Shown here piece after piece: positions 35,201-43,931 of a stretch of DNA of 53,573 bases; the stretch's first letter is position 1; every line of letters begins with the position of its first letter. Origin of the DNA: JBCDGZ01 sp038750655. Its GTDB lineage: Bacteria; Bacteroidota; Bacteroidia; Chitinophagales; Saprospiraceae. The position numbers were made by a program, and so were the translations under genes. A model generated the notes under the pieces. That model was not told the DNA's origin and did not search any database. It saw only the letters and a list, made by a program, of their open reading frames with translations. The stretch is taken from positions 1-53,573 of the forward strand of contig JBCDGZ010000035.1 of NCBI GenBank assembly GCA_038750655.1, in the 5' to 3' direction.

Positions 35201-37210
35201 CCTAGTGTAAACGTCACCACTGCTTGTACGGAGGGATCGATCCAAGTCGCCCCAGCGATTGAGACCCCTCTCAATTTAGTAGGAGATGCCAACGGCAATA
35301 TTACCATCAACGAAGGCGACTTTATTCGAATCCTCATGGAGGATACCGTAAGATTGGCTATTTCTTACTCCTCTGTTTCAGGGGGGACTAATGATCCTTC
35401 AGATCGCTATGAGATCAAAGGCAGTTTGTTTGAGGTGGAGGAAAGCGGAGATGCTGCGGGATTTGGTGTCATCAGTGCTTTGGGAACGAAGACCGTTATT
35501 GCTATTACTTCAGGAGGTGTACATAATGATCAATTGATTTCGAATCCTGGTACATCCTTTACCATCCGGAAGTTAGCTGGGGGCGAGGAAGGAACGATTA
35601 AGCTGTCTTTTTTATGTACTGACGAGTCCAATTGCAGTACGCAAAATCTCCAGAATGGTCAAGTTGAATGGCATAGCATCACGTCAGCCTACGATGATCA
35701 GGGGACCATTTACTATGAAAGCGACAGTATTATCCACTATGATTGCGAGAGCCTAAAGGCTTATCAAAAGAGCGATGGAAGTTACTTTGTCCTAAGTACC
35801 AACCACGGCGGTATTGATGTTTCCTACGATCAGCTGCAAAGTACACAGTTTCTGGGTAAAGATAGTTTGAGAATCAGCACCTACTATGCTACCCAAACGA
35901 TGTTTGATGGTACCTTTCATGGGGTCTGTCAGGATCGGGCCTGCCACTTTGAAGATGGGGTGAATATCCCCCAAGATGGGATCATCGCGATGAAATCACT
36001 GAAATTCTCGGGGGGCGATCAAACGGGAGCCGAGGCGATGGCCAATCGCTCAGTGCTTTGGCGCATGGCACCCGGTGGGGAGTTTACCTGTGATTTTAGT
36101 GCCTTTTCGGGGATTGATGATCAGAAGGCCCGGGACCTCGCTCAAGTAAAGATGGCCACTATTCTGCCCAAAAGTTCAGACGGCGATGGCCAATCCTTCA
36201 AAGGCTGGATACCTCCCAAGGTGGTCAATCACAACGACAGCAGCAACTACTGGTATTTCGGTGGCGGTAACCTCAATGCCTACGGCGGCGGCTACCTCAT
36301 CAGGCTGACCCCAGATACCAACACCATCCTCAGTACGACCCCGGAGGGCGGAAAGCGTTACGATATGAACTTCTATCAGTACGACTACGATTTCAAGACC
36401 AATTCCTTCAACGGAAAGAGCCAGATTTGGTCGATCGCCCAATGCGTAGATACCATGCGCATGTATGTTGGTACGGATGACGGTTCCTTTTTTTACTCCA
36501 GTGATGGCGGCAGCAGTTGGACCAGAAGCGGGCAACAGATTATGGACAATGGAAAGAAGATTAAACTGCGGTCCATGGAAATTTCGAAGGCGGATGTCGA
36601 CTTGGTTGTGGTTGGTGGAGAGGCCGGAGGGGCTGGTGTGGTTTTCCTCTCAGAAGACGGCGGTCAGAGTTTTACAAAAATAGATGATGTAGGAACGGGA
36701 CCAGAGGTGAAGGTTAGAGATATGGAATGGAACCAGGACGAGTCTATTTTGATCGTCGTTGCCGAAAACGGCGTCTTTGGCTATGTTCGGGCCACGGGAG
36801 CCTGGTTTGACATCTCCGGTGCTCACGCTCCGGCAGGCAGCTACCAAGACATTGATTATATCGAAGAACTCAACACCTTCCGTTTCTCCGTCTGGGGGCG
36901 CGGCTGCTGGGAACTGCAGCTTAGTGAAATCGTATCCGGCGATAGAACCGCGGTTGCTGCCGAAGGCCCTCCAGCTCCCAATATCTATCCCAACCCCGCC
37001 CGAGATCGGATGACGGCGGAGCTGCTGGCGGGCGAAAACGCACTCAAGGTCTTTGACCTCAAGGGACAACTGCTGTTCTCGAAAGCAATAAATACCGGCG
37101 CGCCTGCAACGACTGTTTTTGTGGGCGATTTGCCTGCGGGCAGTTACTTCGTATTCTTTTACAAGGATCAAACTTTTAACAGGAGTCAAAAATTTATAGT
37201 GATTAAGTAA
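32297..37210 (+). CDS. Asp-box (BNR/sortilin-like) surface protein with internal duplication and T9SS domain
   Basis: 1637 aa. The N-terminus has a lipobox ('VVLLLASC'), although the C-terminus is a T9SS type A sorting domain ('NIYPNPARDRMTAEL'), an unusual pairing. Asp-box beta-propeller motifs appear at ~200-370 ('SDDEGQTW', 'SSDHGENF', 'SNDLGANW') and again at ~1395-1470 ('SSDGGSSW', 'SEDGGQSF'), so the propeller seems interrupted. The interruption holds two near-identical 273-aa units (429-701, 702-968). Each begins with the calcium-binding-like 'EICNNGLDDDADGLIDC' and continues as a second propeller-like domain ('GEIYKIDLSTGAYENLGDYG'). The region 970-1390 is beta-rich and unrecognised. 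Inferred: a large glycan- or protein-binding surface protein. No catalytic residues identified. Confidence 0.8.
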   Translation: MNRIFFLLLVVLLLASCQESPQRNFSLSKDFAHIDHTATMDTDEYESAAQKAVREAWKSTEYAPAPLSEHADPGLNDYIQMMKTNQEWQARAAEGLRGMSANEVLIPNLLEGKWRELGGLQYGSIVSSTFDATSEYLYCVSAGGQLWRGKLDGSEFISLNDKMRFMDREANDALEVLAMPNNKRRVFAVPYGLTYQLHYSDDEGQTWTACAGLSTVGTGDLAIMRTSRGGSGALYVHLHSKAANVDYEQVFYSSDHGENFTEVYQNNDGGSNTLRWFLDMWHPPGEEEIYVLDNAAQQILKIQNTIVDTLSQFTAADFPQDDRQRLIGRKDELTDEVTLYALDRYKIIYRSNDLGANWIEFANNPDGGLFGYWDSFVADPEVDGQLYYGSAHTYRSDLLTEPVIVCDNYSVTSTTVPNLTGLGFPVGTEICNNGLDDDADGLIDCADTDCLGNTDCDRALACGSIAYGTRGSGEIYKIDLSTGAYENLGDYGFDGEGMGYNIQDGHFYGIHRNVGKIFRVKFNPLEQEYLEGGNMLNKVWKGNTGDMDQSGNLWVFHNNKLSKIDVANESYTEFTVQKMGNGAGPGSDMVYHAPTNRLYTLRNKTNVLSYFDLNTNPVQLVAVDDLTSNWGVTNTLQTFANWVDSEGILYFNKQGGLYLKVELDSTGNAVSAVTDLGLNIPVEFIDGAGCPLFAPPLPAVNEICDNGLDDDADGLVDCADVDCTADTACDRTLACGSTAYGIKGSGEIFKVNLVSGAYENLGDYGVDGEGMGYNVLDGHFYGVRRNIGKIFRVKFNPLEQEYLEGGNMLSKNWQGNLGDMDQSGNLWIYHSNKLFQIDVANENYIEWNTQNMGNGAGVGSDMVYHPPTNRLYTLVNATNVLSYFDLNTNPVQLVAVDDLMTNWGVTNTLQTFAGWVDSEGTLYFNKKGSLYLKVKLDSTGDTVSSVTDLGLDIPEEFIEGAGCPFFTSPSVNVTTACTEGSIQVAPAIETPLNLVGDANGNITINEGDFIRILMEDTVRLAISYSSVSGGTNDPSDRYEIKGSLFEVEESGDAAGFGVISALGTKTVIAITSGGVHNDQLISNPGTSFTIRKLAGGEEGTIKLSFLCTDESNCSTQNLQNGQVEWHSITSAYDDQGTIYYESDSIIHYDCESLKAYQKSDGSYFVLSTNHGGIDVSYDQLQSTQFLGKDSLRISTYYATQTMFDGTFHGVCQDRACHFEDGVNIPQDGIIAMKSLKFSGGDQTGAEAMANRSVLWRMAPGGEFTCDFSAFSGIDDQKARDLAQVKMATILPKSSDGDGQSFKGWIPPKVVNHNDSSNYWYFGGGNLNAYGGGYLIRLTPDTNTILSTTPEGGKRYDMNFYQYDYDFKTNSFNGKSQIWSIAQCVDTMRMYVGTDDGSFFYSSDGGSSWTRSGQQIMDNGKKIKLRSMEISKADVDLVVVGGEAGGAGVVFLSEDGGQSFTKIDDVGTGPEVKVRDMEWNQDESILIVVAENGVFGYVRATGAWFDISGAHAPAGSYQDIDYIEELNTFRFSVWGRGCWELQLSEIVSGDRTAVAAEGPPAPNIYPNPARDRMTAELLAGENALKVFDLKGQLLFSKAINTGAPATTVFVGDLPAGSYFVFFYKDQTFNRSQKFIVIK
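33581..35205 (+). repeat. 819-bp tandem in-frame duplication
   Basis: Copies start at 33581 and 34400. Long stretches are identical or nearly so at both DNA and protein level (for example 'LEQEYLEGGNML' and 'YFDLNTNPVQLVAVDDL'), with mostly synonymous differences. The period of 819 is divisible by three. Recent duplication or gene conversion is likely. Confidence 0.9.
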
Positions 37211-37308
37211 GCACCCTCGATTTAACAAGAACATCAACATAAAAGAGGTTTATCCAGAATTCCGAGACCTTTCTTCCGAAGGAAACTTTGGCGGGGAGGT
37301 TTCGCTTT

Positions 37309-38751
37309 TTACAGCGCATTGATAAACTCCTGGATGCTATCACCGGGTCGTAAGTTGAGCTGCTTTTTGATGCGGTTGCGGGCACTCTTGACCGCATTCA
37401 CACTGACGTCCAGCATGTTGGCGGTTTCCTTCAGGGATAGGCCCTGCCTTAGACAAATGCAGTGTTTGAGGTTGTTAGAGGTGTGATTGATGTCGAGCTG
37501 GCGGTACTTTTTAATAAAGGAGGGAAATAATTTTTCGTACTCAATCAAAAACTGCGGCCAGTCGATGCCTTTGCTGGACATGCTTTCCAGCAAGACCTTC
37601 ACCCGCTCTGCTCTATATTCCGCACTCGGTGCGGCATCCGCTGCTGGTGGCGAAGTAGAAGGGGCGGCCTGTGCGGAGAGCAGCAGATGGTGGCTTTTTC
37701 TTTGGATAACGATCCACCCCAGGCCAAAGATAAGCAAGACGATGAACAGGATGAGGTACTTAATTTTTGTCGAATAAAGGGCTTTGAGTTTAGACTCCTG
37801 ATTTCTGAGGTCGTATTGATTTTTAGAATTCAGCGCCTTGATGGAGGCCTGGTTGCCTTTGATGGTTTGTTGGATAGAGTCGGCGAGCCGTATATAATTC
37901 AGGGAGGAGTCGGGCTGTTGGAGGGTTTCGTACAGTTCCGACTTTAGCCCGAAGGCATTGGCTACAAAATGCAGGCGCTTATAGGCCAGGGCGACTTTTA
38001 TTCCTCGGTCCAGAAATGACTTGGCCTTTTCAGAATCCCCCATTTTAAAGTACACCTCCCCCAGGTTAATCAGCAGGGCGGCCTCCGCCTGAGAGTCCTG
38101 GAATTGTTCGTTCAATTGATGAGCTTGCTGGTAATTTTGCAGCGCCTCCTCCCACTCCTGCTCCTCCTTGTAGAGAATGCCAATATTGTTATAGAGATAT
38201 ATTGTGCGCCGCAGGTCATTATGCTGAAGATAGATGTCCAGACCTTTCTTCGCATAGTGAATCGCAGAATCGGCTTGTAGCTTGAAATAAAAATTTTTGG
38301 ATAAGGTTCGATACAGGTCTGCCAGTAAGAGGGAGTCGGTTAAGGCGGGCTGCTTGATCCCTTTTCGCAAAACACTTTCTGCCTCCTCATAGTTTTTGAT
38401 AAAATTGTGCGACAACCCAATCAGATTGCAGGTCCGGACCCTCAGGTTGGGGTACTGTCCCTCCGATTTATCCAAGGCGCGGTACAAATAATCCAGCGCC
38501 TGCTCGATCTCAAATAAGTAATAATGAGCGTGGCCGAGAATGATCAGAGATTGAATTTCTTCCTTGTCGAAGCCCCGATCTGTTGAATAGGCCAGCGTCT
38601 TTTTGGCGTACTTCAGGCTCACCGCCGGAGAGTCTACTAAAACATTTTCCGCCCTACTAATTTCCGCTCTCAGATCGTCCCGATTATTGAAGTCAGGATA
38701 CCCCAGGAGGGGCTGTGCACAGCAGCAAAGGAAAAACAGAAAATAGCGCAT
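37309..38751 (-). CDS. Membrane TPR regulator with C-terminal LuxR-type HTH
   Basis: 480 aa from ATG 38751, which places the hydrophobic 'MRYFLFFLCCCAQPLLG' signal at the N-terminus; a GTG at 38790 would add 13 residues before it. Periplasmic TPR-like helices span ~40-310 ('YNNIGILYKEEQEWEEALQN', 'LINLGEVYFKMGDSEKAKSF'). One transmembrane helix at ~330-350 ('YLILFIVLLIFGLGWIVI') leads to a cytoplasmic part ending in a GerE/LuxR-type helix-turn-helix ('GLSLKETANMLDVSVNAVKS'). This architecture is common in Bacteroidota one-component regulators: a signal sensed by TPRs outside controls DNA binding inside. Ligand and targets are unknown. A palindromic element 75 bases upstream could be an autoregulatory operator. 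It is convergent with the 1637-aa gene. Confidence 0.85.
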   Translation of the reverse strand: MRYFLFFLCCCAQPLLGYPDFNNRDDLRAEISRAENVLVDSPAVSLKYAKKTLAYSTDRGFDKEEIQSLIILGHAHYYLFEIEQALDYLYRALDKSEGQYPNLRVRTCNLIGLSHNFIKNYEEAESVLRKGIKQPALTDSLLLADLYRTLSKNFYFKLQADSAIHYAKKGLDIYLQHNDLRRTIYLYNNIGILYKEEQEWEEALQNYQQAHQLNEQFQDSQAEAALLINLGEVYFKMGDSEKAKSFLDRGIKVALAYKRLHFVANAFGLKSELYETLQQPDSSLNYIRLADSIQQTIKGNQASIKALNSKNQYDLRNQESKLKALYSTKIKYLILFIVLLIFGLGWIVIQRKSHHLLLSAQAAPSTSPPAADAAPSAEYRAERVKVLLESMSSKGIDWPQFLIEYEKLFPSFIKKYRQLDINHTSNNLKHCICLRQGLSLKETANMLDVSVNAVKSARNRIKKQLNLRPGDSIQEFINAL

Positions 38752-38824
38752 CAAATCAGTATAAAGTACTTTCAGGGGCATGCCCCCCACGATAAGATTT
38801 ATCCAGTTGTTTACCTCGTATAGC

Positions 38825-38880
38825 TCAGAGAATTAATTCGCCGAATGGAAAAACGGCAATTAATTTTTGAGCCATACTTG
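38825..38880 (-). promoter_or_regulatory. AATTAATT-centred imperfect palindrome upstream of the TPR-LuxR gene
   Basis: GTATAGCTCAGAGAATTAAT (38824 on) is the imperfect reverse complement of AATTAATTTTTGAGCCATAC (38858-38877), with a ~20-base loop. It aligns over ~55 bases with 11246-11295 and in its right half with 3424-3447. A binding site for a dimeric regulator or a hairpin leader is inferred. Confidence 0.45.
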
Positions 38881-39313
38881 TAACATATATAGAATGCAGA
38901 AAGTCAGCGGTAAGCTGCATTGATAAGAAAAGAGTTTGAATTTTGTCGCATTTGATACAATCTCAGCGGTTTGACACTTGATTCTTGGGGAATAGCTTGC
39001 TGAAATGGAACACAATTTGCTTTTCCAGAAAAAGAGATTTCCATCCCATTCCACCCTCCCCGACGGAAAATCTCAAATGTTTTCCTACCATAATACGTAA
39101 CCTGCTGACCAAAATAACCTTGAAAGTCATTGCCATAAATATTGAGGAGCGGCGCGATTTCGGCATACTAATTGTCTAAAGCTTAGGTATAAATTCGCGT
39201 TACAAAAATCAAATCTTGATCAATCCCCCACGTCAATTATTTGAAGCTCCCCGCTGTTCAAGATTCCCCCTTATTGCTTAGAAAGTTATTCTTTAATTTC
39301 AACTTAAGAACCT
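38881..39313. other. Intergenic region between divergent regulator and protease genes
   Basis: No ORF of substance. It must hold the promoter of the protease at 39314. A partial match to the repeated palindrome half-site (TCAATTATTTGAAGC, about 39234) lies ~65 bases before that start. No terminator or RNA gene recognised. Confidence 0.4.
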
Positions 39314-42300
39314 ATGAGAAAGCTCATTGCGTTCATTGCACTGTGGCAATGGCTGGCAATGGTGAGTGTGGCTCTGGGGCAATCGAGCGAGATCCCTTCC
39401 CAGAACAAGATTGATCACCAAGATTTTAATTCCTTCTTTGAGAATCGACCGCAATTTGAGTCGGCTCGATCTGATGAAAACTACCACGTTTTACTCCACT
39501 TCGATAAGATTCCATCCAAGCAAGTTCGTCAGCAGTTGAACCGTCAAAACATCCAGCTGGTATCCTATGTGTCGGATCGCAGCTACCGGGCGGTTATTCC
39601 GCAGTCGCTCAGCGCCACCGCAGCTAAGCAACTGGGGATCATTGCCGTTTCTGTGCCTCAGGCCGCAGATAAGATGACGGAGGAACTGAAGCATAAAGAC
39701 TATCCCGAATGGGCCGAGGCCGGCGACGGAAAAATTGACGTCGCCATCGTCTTCTCCGCAAAGGCCTCCCTGCAAAAGATTGAGCAACTGCTCAATGCTT
39801 ATAATGCGAAGGTCCTCAACAACCGCTTTCGCAATGGCCACGTGGTTGAAGCCCGCCTAACCGAGCAGCACATCAGCACTCTGGCCGAGTCACCACTAGT
39901 TGACCATATGGATATAATTCAAGAACCGGCACAGCGACTTAACCATGAAACCGGCACGCACCAGCGTGTCAATGTATTGAACTCTTCTGCTACTGGCGGC
40001 CGTCAACTCAATGGCGACGGCGTCGTCATCGGCGTCGGCGACGGCGGCCAGCTGGGTAACCATATCGACTTTGGCGATCGCGTCATCAACGCGGCCAATG
40101 GCACCTACAGCTCCTTCGGGGCGCACGGTGACCACGTCAGCGGAATTATCGCCGGTGGCGGTAACCTCGATCCGCGCAACCGTGGTATGGCAGGCAACAG
40201 CACCATCATTACCCAAAAAACCAGCCTAGTTACCTTCTACACCGAGGATTACTTTACTGACCACGGTATGGTGCTGACCAATAATTCCTACGGAACCAGC
40301 GCCTCTTGCACTACCAACGGAACCTATAATTACACCAGCTCGAATCTGGATTGGCAGTTGAACGAATTTCCGGAAATCCTGCACGTCTTTGCCGCTGGCA
40401 ACAGCGGTGGTGGCAGCTGTGATGCTTACCCGCAGGGCTACCGCACGGTACTGCGTTATTACCAAAGTTCTAAAAATGTCCTAACGGTCGGAAGTGTCAC
40501 CGAAGACCTGAGTCTTTGGGTCAGCTCTAGTCGAGGGCCGGTGGAAGATGGACGCTTGAAGCCAGAAATCTGCGGGGTAGGGGCCACAGTGCTTTCTACC
40601 GGAAGAGATTACAACTACTGGTCGGCCAACGGTACCAGCATGTCAGCCCCTTCGGTAACGGGGACGCTGGCGCTTTTGTACCAACGCTATCGTCAGCTTC
40701 ACAGCGACGCCAATCCTGAAGGTGCTCTGATCAAAGCCATTGCTTGCAATACGGCGGATGACCTGGGGAATAAGGGCCCTGATTATGCCTACGGTTTTGG
40801 GATCATTAATGGTCGTCGGGCGGTGAAGACCATCGAGGAGCAACGCTACGCTTCTGGTCAGCTCAGCACCGGTGAAAGCAATAGCCACGAGATTACGGTA
40901 CCCAGCGGAACCCAGCAGGTTAAGATCATGCTGTACTGGCTGGATAAAGAGGCGGAGCCTTTTCCTACCAAAGCACTGGTAAATGACCTGGACCTGAAGG
41001 TCTCTAGCCCCAATAATACCACCTACTTGCCCTGGGTGCTCAACCATGACCCGGCGGCAGTAGCCGACTTAGCTACCCGACAGGTAGATACCCTGAATAA
41101 CATAGAACAGGTCACCATCGATCAACCCGCCGCTGGAACTTATCGGTTGGACATCAGTGGAAGCCTCGTTCCCTTTGGCCCTCAAAAGTATTACATCACC
41201 TACGAATTTATCCAGGAGGAAGTGGTCCTGACCCATCCTTTTGGGGCGGAGCAACTGATTCCTGGCAACCAGGAACTCATCCAGTGGGATGCCGATCCTA
41301 CCAATACCGAGACTTTTACCTTAGAGTATTCGATAAACAATGGTGCCAGCTGGACTACCATTGCTCAGAATCTGCCCGCCGATCAGCGTCTGCAAGCTTG
41401 GACCGTTCCCGATGCCTTTACGGGCAACGGAAAAATCCGGGTGCGCAAGAGCGGCGGTCTGACGGCTACCAATACCGATCCTTTCATCATCATGCCCACG
41501 CCCGATGGCGTGCTGGCCGAGCCCAAGTGCGAAGGCCTGGTGCAGCTTCGCTGGAATGCCCTTGATGGCGCCAGCGAGTACGATGTGATGATGTACAATG
41601 GCTCGACGATGGAGGTCTTGGCTACCGTTTCCGATACTCAATATTTGGTGGACAACAACTTAGTGGTGGGGGAGCAATACTGGTTTGCTTTGCAGGCTAA
41701 GGCCAATGCTGGCTTCAAAGGATGCCGAACCATTGCGATCTCGGCCATCCCCGAGAATGACAGTACCTGCCCCTGGAACAATGATCCAAAGCTGGCCGGT
41801 ATTAAGATCGATACGCAGCGAGGACGTTACGAAACCGTCTCCGCACTGGGTGACAATGAGTCGATGCAGGTCAAAGTGAAGAACACGGGGGCCAATGACA
41901 TTAATAATTTCTTTGTCTCTTATCAGATCAACGACAATCCTCCGGTAACCGAGCAGGTAACAGCGACCGTTACCTCTGGCGATTCCTTGCTGTATCGATT
42001 TCAGCAGGGGGCCGATTTATCCTCAGCGGGGAGACACACCATCAATGCCTGGGTGGCTATGGAAGAAGATGGGCATACAGGTAATGATACCCTGATGGCA
42101 GGAGCCCAGGCGGTGCAGCTGGAGAATGATCCGGTGACCTTCCCGATGCAGACTGGGGTCGAAGATGCAGTACCAAAGACTTATGTGGAGTCCTATCACG
42201 GCCTGGAAGGCATCTACAGCTGGGACTTTGAGACCACCGGCAATGGAATTTTGGAGGTCAATAATGGCGAATTTTATCTTTCCCCAGTCGATCCAACGGA

Positions 42301-43234
42301 TGGGAGTGGGGTGGATAATGAGGTCATCATGACCTTGAACTTATCGAACTACGATATTAATAGTCAATATTTTTACTTGAAATTTAAATATGCTTACAAC
42401 CAATCCGGGGTAGAGCCCCTGTCCAGCAGTACAACTAGCGAAAACAAAGTTTGGGTCAGAGGATCAGACACCGACAATTGGATCGAGCTGCTGAAAATGG
42501 ATGTGGTAACCGGGGATTGGGAGGAGCAGGATTTGCTCAGTATCAACAATGCCCTGATGGCCAATGGACAGGATTTGTCTTCTAGCCTCCAAATAAAGTT
42601 TACCCAGCAGGACATCTATGGCTATACGCTCGGAGGCATCTCCGTGTACCAAGCTCTGGTGTTGCCGGTAGACTATCAGGAATTCAAGGTGGTGAAGCTA
42701 GAAGATAATGTCCTGCTCCAATGGAAAACTGGTCACGAGGAGAACAGCGATTACTTTGAGGTGCAGCTGGCAGATAGCGAAGCGGCCTTTAGTAATCAGC
42801 AGTTCGAGCCGATCGGTCGAGTAGAGGCCGTGGGCGATGGCGCAGGAAGCTGGACCTATCAATTCATCGATGAAGAACCGGCCAAATCCGGTAATCGTTA
42901 TTATCGCCTCAAGCAGGTGGATAAAGACGGAAAGTTTGAACATTCCCCTATTCGGGTGATTGCTTTCCAAGAATCGGATACCAGGATGAAAGTTTTTCCC
43001 AATCCCTTCCAAGACAAATTTCAGTTCAGCTACACCCCTCCTACAGAGGAGGTAACTCGGATCGTGCTGATGGATGCACAAGGGAAAGTGTTGCAGCAGT
43101 TTATTGAAGAGAGTCAGAAAGGAGAGCGTTTCACCGTACGATTAGGAGAGACCCTGCCCAACGGGACTTATTTTATTCAAGTCAGCAACGGATTGCACCG
43201 GAAAACGATTCCGGTGATTAAGCAGGGATTATAG
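39314..43234 (+). CDS. T9SS-secreted subtilisin-like serine protease (peptidase S8)
   Basis: 1306 aa. Signal peptide at 1-22 (ends ALGQ). A pro-region spans ~25-215. The catalytic domain (~225-515) contains the full triad: D243 in 'GVGDGG', H271 in 'AHGDHVSGI' and S442 in 'NGTSMSAPS', with oxyanion N363 in 'AAGNSG'. A beta-sandwich follows (~515-640, 'RLDISGSLVPFG'), then Ig/FnIII-like domains (~640-830, 'LVQLRWNALDGASEYDVMM'), a CARDB-like and further beta domains. A T9SS type A sorting domain ends it (~1225-1306, 'VFPNPFQDKFQF'). It likely degrades extracellular protein as a cell-surface or released protease. The length is typical of Bacteroidota multi-domain S8 enzymes. The gene is monocistronic. 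Confidence 0.93.
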   Translation: MRKLIAFIALWQWLAMVSVALGQSSEIPSQNKIDHQDFNSFFENRPQFESARSDENYHVLLHFDKIPSKQVRQQLNRQNIQLVSYVSDRSYRAVIPQSLSATAAKQLGIIAVSVPQAADKMTEELKHKDYPEWAEAGDGKIDVAIVFSAKASLQKIEQLLNAYNAKVLNNRFRNGHVVEARLTEQHISTLAESPLVDHMDIIQEPAQRLNHETGTHQRVNVLNSSATGGRQLNGDGVVIGVGDGGQLGNHIDFGDRVINAANGTYSSFGAHGDHVSGIIAGGGNLDPRNRGMAGNSTIITQKTSLVTFYTEDYFTDHGMVLTNNSYGTSASCTTNGTYNYTSSNLDWQLNEFPEILHVFAAGNSGGGSCDAYPQGYRTVLRYYQSSKNVLTVGSVTEDLSLWVSSSRGPVEDGRLKPEICGVGATVLSTGRDYNYWSANGTSMSAPSVTGTLALLYQRYRQLHSDANPEGALIKAIACNTADDLGNKGPDYAYGFGIINGRRAVKTIEEQRYASGQLSTGESNSHEITVPSGTQQVKIMLYWLDKEAEPFPTKALVNDLDLKVSSPNNTTYLPWVLNHDPAAVADLATRQVDTLNNIEQVTIDQPAAGTYRLDISGSLVPFGPQKYYITYEFIQEEVVLTHPFGAEQLIPGNQELIQWDADPTNTETFTLEYSINNGASWTTIAQNLPADQRLQAWTVPDAFTGNGKIRVRKSGGLTATNTDPFIIMPTPDGVLAEPKCEGLVQLRWNALDGASEYDVMMYNGSTMEVLATVSDTQYLVDNNLVVGEQYWFALQAKANAGFKGCRTIAISAIPENDSTCPWNNDPKLAGIKIDTQRGRYETVSALGDNESMQVKVKNTGANDINNFFVSYQINDNPPVTEQVTATVTSGDSLLYRFQQGADLSSAGRHTINAWVAMEEDGHTGNDTLMAGAQAVQLENDPVTFPMQTGVEDAVPKTYVESYHGLEGIYSWDFETTGNGILEVNNGEFYLSPVDPTDGSGVDNEVIMTLNLSNYDINSQYFYLKFKYAYNQSGVEPLSSSTTSENKVWVRGSDTDNWIELLKMDVVTGDWEEQDLLSINNALMANGQDLSSSLQIKFTQQDIYGYTLGGISVYQALVLPVDYQEFKVVKLEDNVLLQWKTGHEENSDYFEVQLADSEAAFSNQQFEPIGRVEAVGDGAGSWTYQFIDEEPAKSGNRYYRLKQVDKDGKFEHSPIRVIAFQESDTRMKVFPNPFQDKFQFSYTPPTEEVTRIVLMDAQGKVLQQFIEESQKGERFTVRLGETLPNGTYFIQVSNGLHRKTIPVIKQGL

Positions 43235-43380
43235 GAGCGACTAATTTTTTGGACGATCCAAAAATGGCCGATTTTTTGTATTTCAAGCTTTGAGGCACTT
43301 TTTTTATAGAAAAATAATGCCTTTTCAAATTCTTTTGGATTAGTTTTATTTCACAATATTTACATCTTAGTATTAATTTA

Positions 43381-43420
43381 AAATCGCAATACATTGATTT
43401 ATAATGTATTGCGATTTTTG
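43381..43420 (+). terminator. Perfect 15-bp inverted repeat with T-tail
   Basis: AAATCGCAATACATT (43381-43395) and AATGTATTGCGATTT (43403-43417) are exact reverse complements with a 7-base loop. A T-run closes the right arm and an A-run precedes the left, so it can terminate in both directions. It lies ~150 bases after the protease stop. Confidence 0.8.
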
Positions 43421-43540
43421 ACGTATTCATTTGTAGTAAAAATAAATGCCACATTATATGATTTTTGTCTTTGGGCTTAGGCTAAATAATTCTGATCATT
43501 GTAATGTGATTGATAGATAACGAGGACGAGAGATAAACAA

Positions 43541-43640
43541 GCTAGCTAAAAGAGCTGGCTACCAAGTTTCGGATATGTTCATGGGATTATAATTTGTTGA
43601 TAGTGAGTCGTACCTCTAAAGGTACGACTTACTATTCAAA
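43541..43640 (+). ncRNA. Structured repeat copy 1 (candidate small RNA or leader)
   Basis: Three parts: hairpin GCTAGCT-aaaag-AGCTGGC (43541-43559); a 31-base core (43569-43599) identical to copy 2; and a 14-bp hairpin AGTGAGTCGTACCT / AGGTACGACTTACT (43602-43633) with one G-U pair. No T-run follows this copy. No ORF fits. Orientation and transcription are inferred. Confidence 0.5.
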
Positions 43641-43702
43641 CTTTCCCCAAGATGCAGTAAGAATTGAGGAAGAAACTTTCGGTCGCTGTTTAACAGCTTG
43701 AC

Positions 43703-43808
43703 CCGCTGGCCAAAGAGCTAGCAAACCAAACTCGGATATGTTCATGGGATTATAATTTGTTGTAGTGAGTCGCGTTTCCAGAGAGGAAATCGCGACTTCC
43801 TATTTTTT
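43703..43808 (+). ncRNA. Structured repeat copy 2 ending in a terminator
   Basis: Same order as copy 1, 163 bases downstream: hairpin GCTGGC/GCTAGC (43705-43722), identical 31-base core (43732-43762), then a stem AGTCGCG-TTTCC / GGAAA-t-CGCGACT followed by ATTTTTT (43802-43808). Both hairpins differ in sequence from copy 1 but keep their pairing, as expected for a functional RNA. The final stem with T-run is a convincing intrinsic terminator. Confidence 0.55.
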
Positions 43809-43931
43809 AGGCCCTTCTGTTTGTCCCCTCCTCCCTTTTCTCCTCATCAATTGGACTCAGATTCTCTCCCCCCTTGCTTTTATGTAAAAATGATTCTACA
43901 ATAATTCCGTCAAACTGCTTATTATTGGGAT

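Larger units (their letters stand above)
43235..43931. other. 697-bp intergenic region holding terminator and two structured repeats
   Basis: It contains the 43381-43420 terminator and the two repeat copies listed separately. The rest (43235-43380 and 43809-43931) shows no gene; the last stretch must carry the promoter of the epimerase gene at 43932. Confidence 0.5.
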
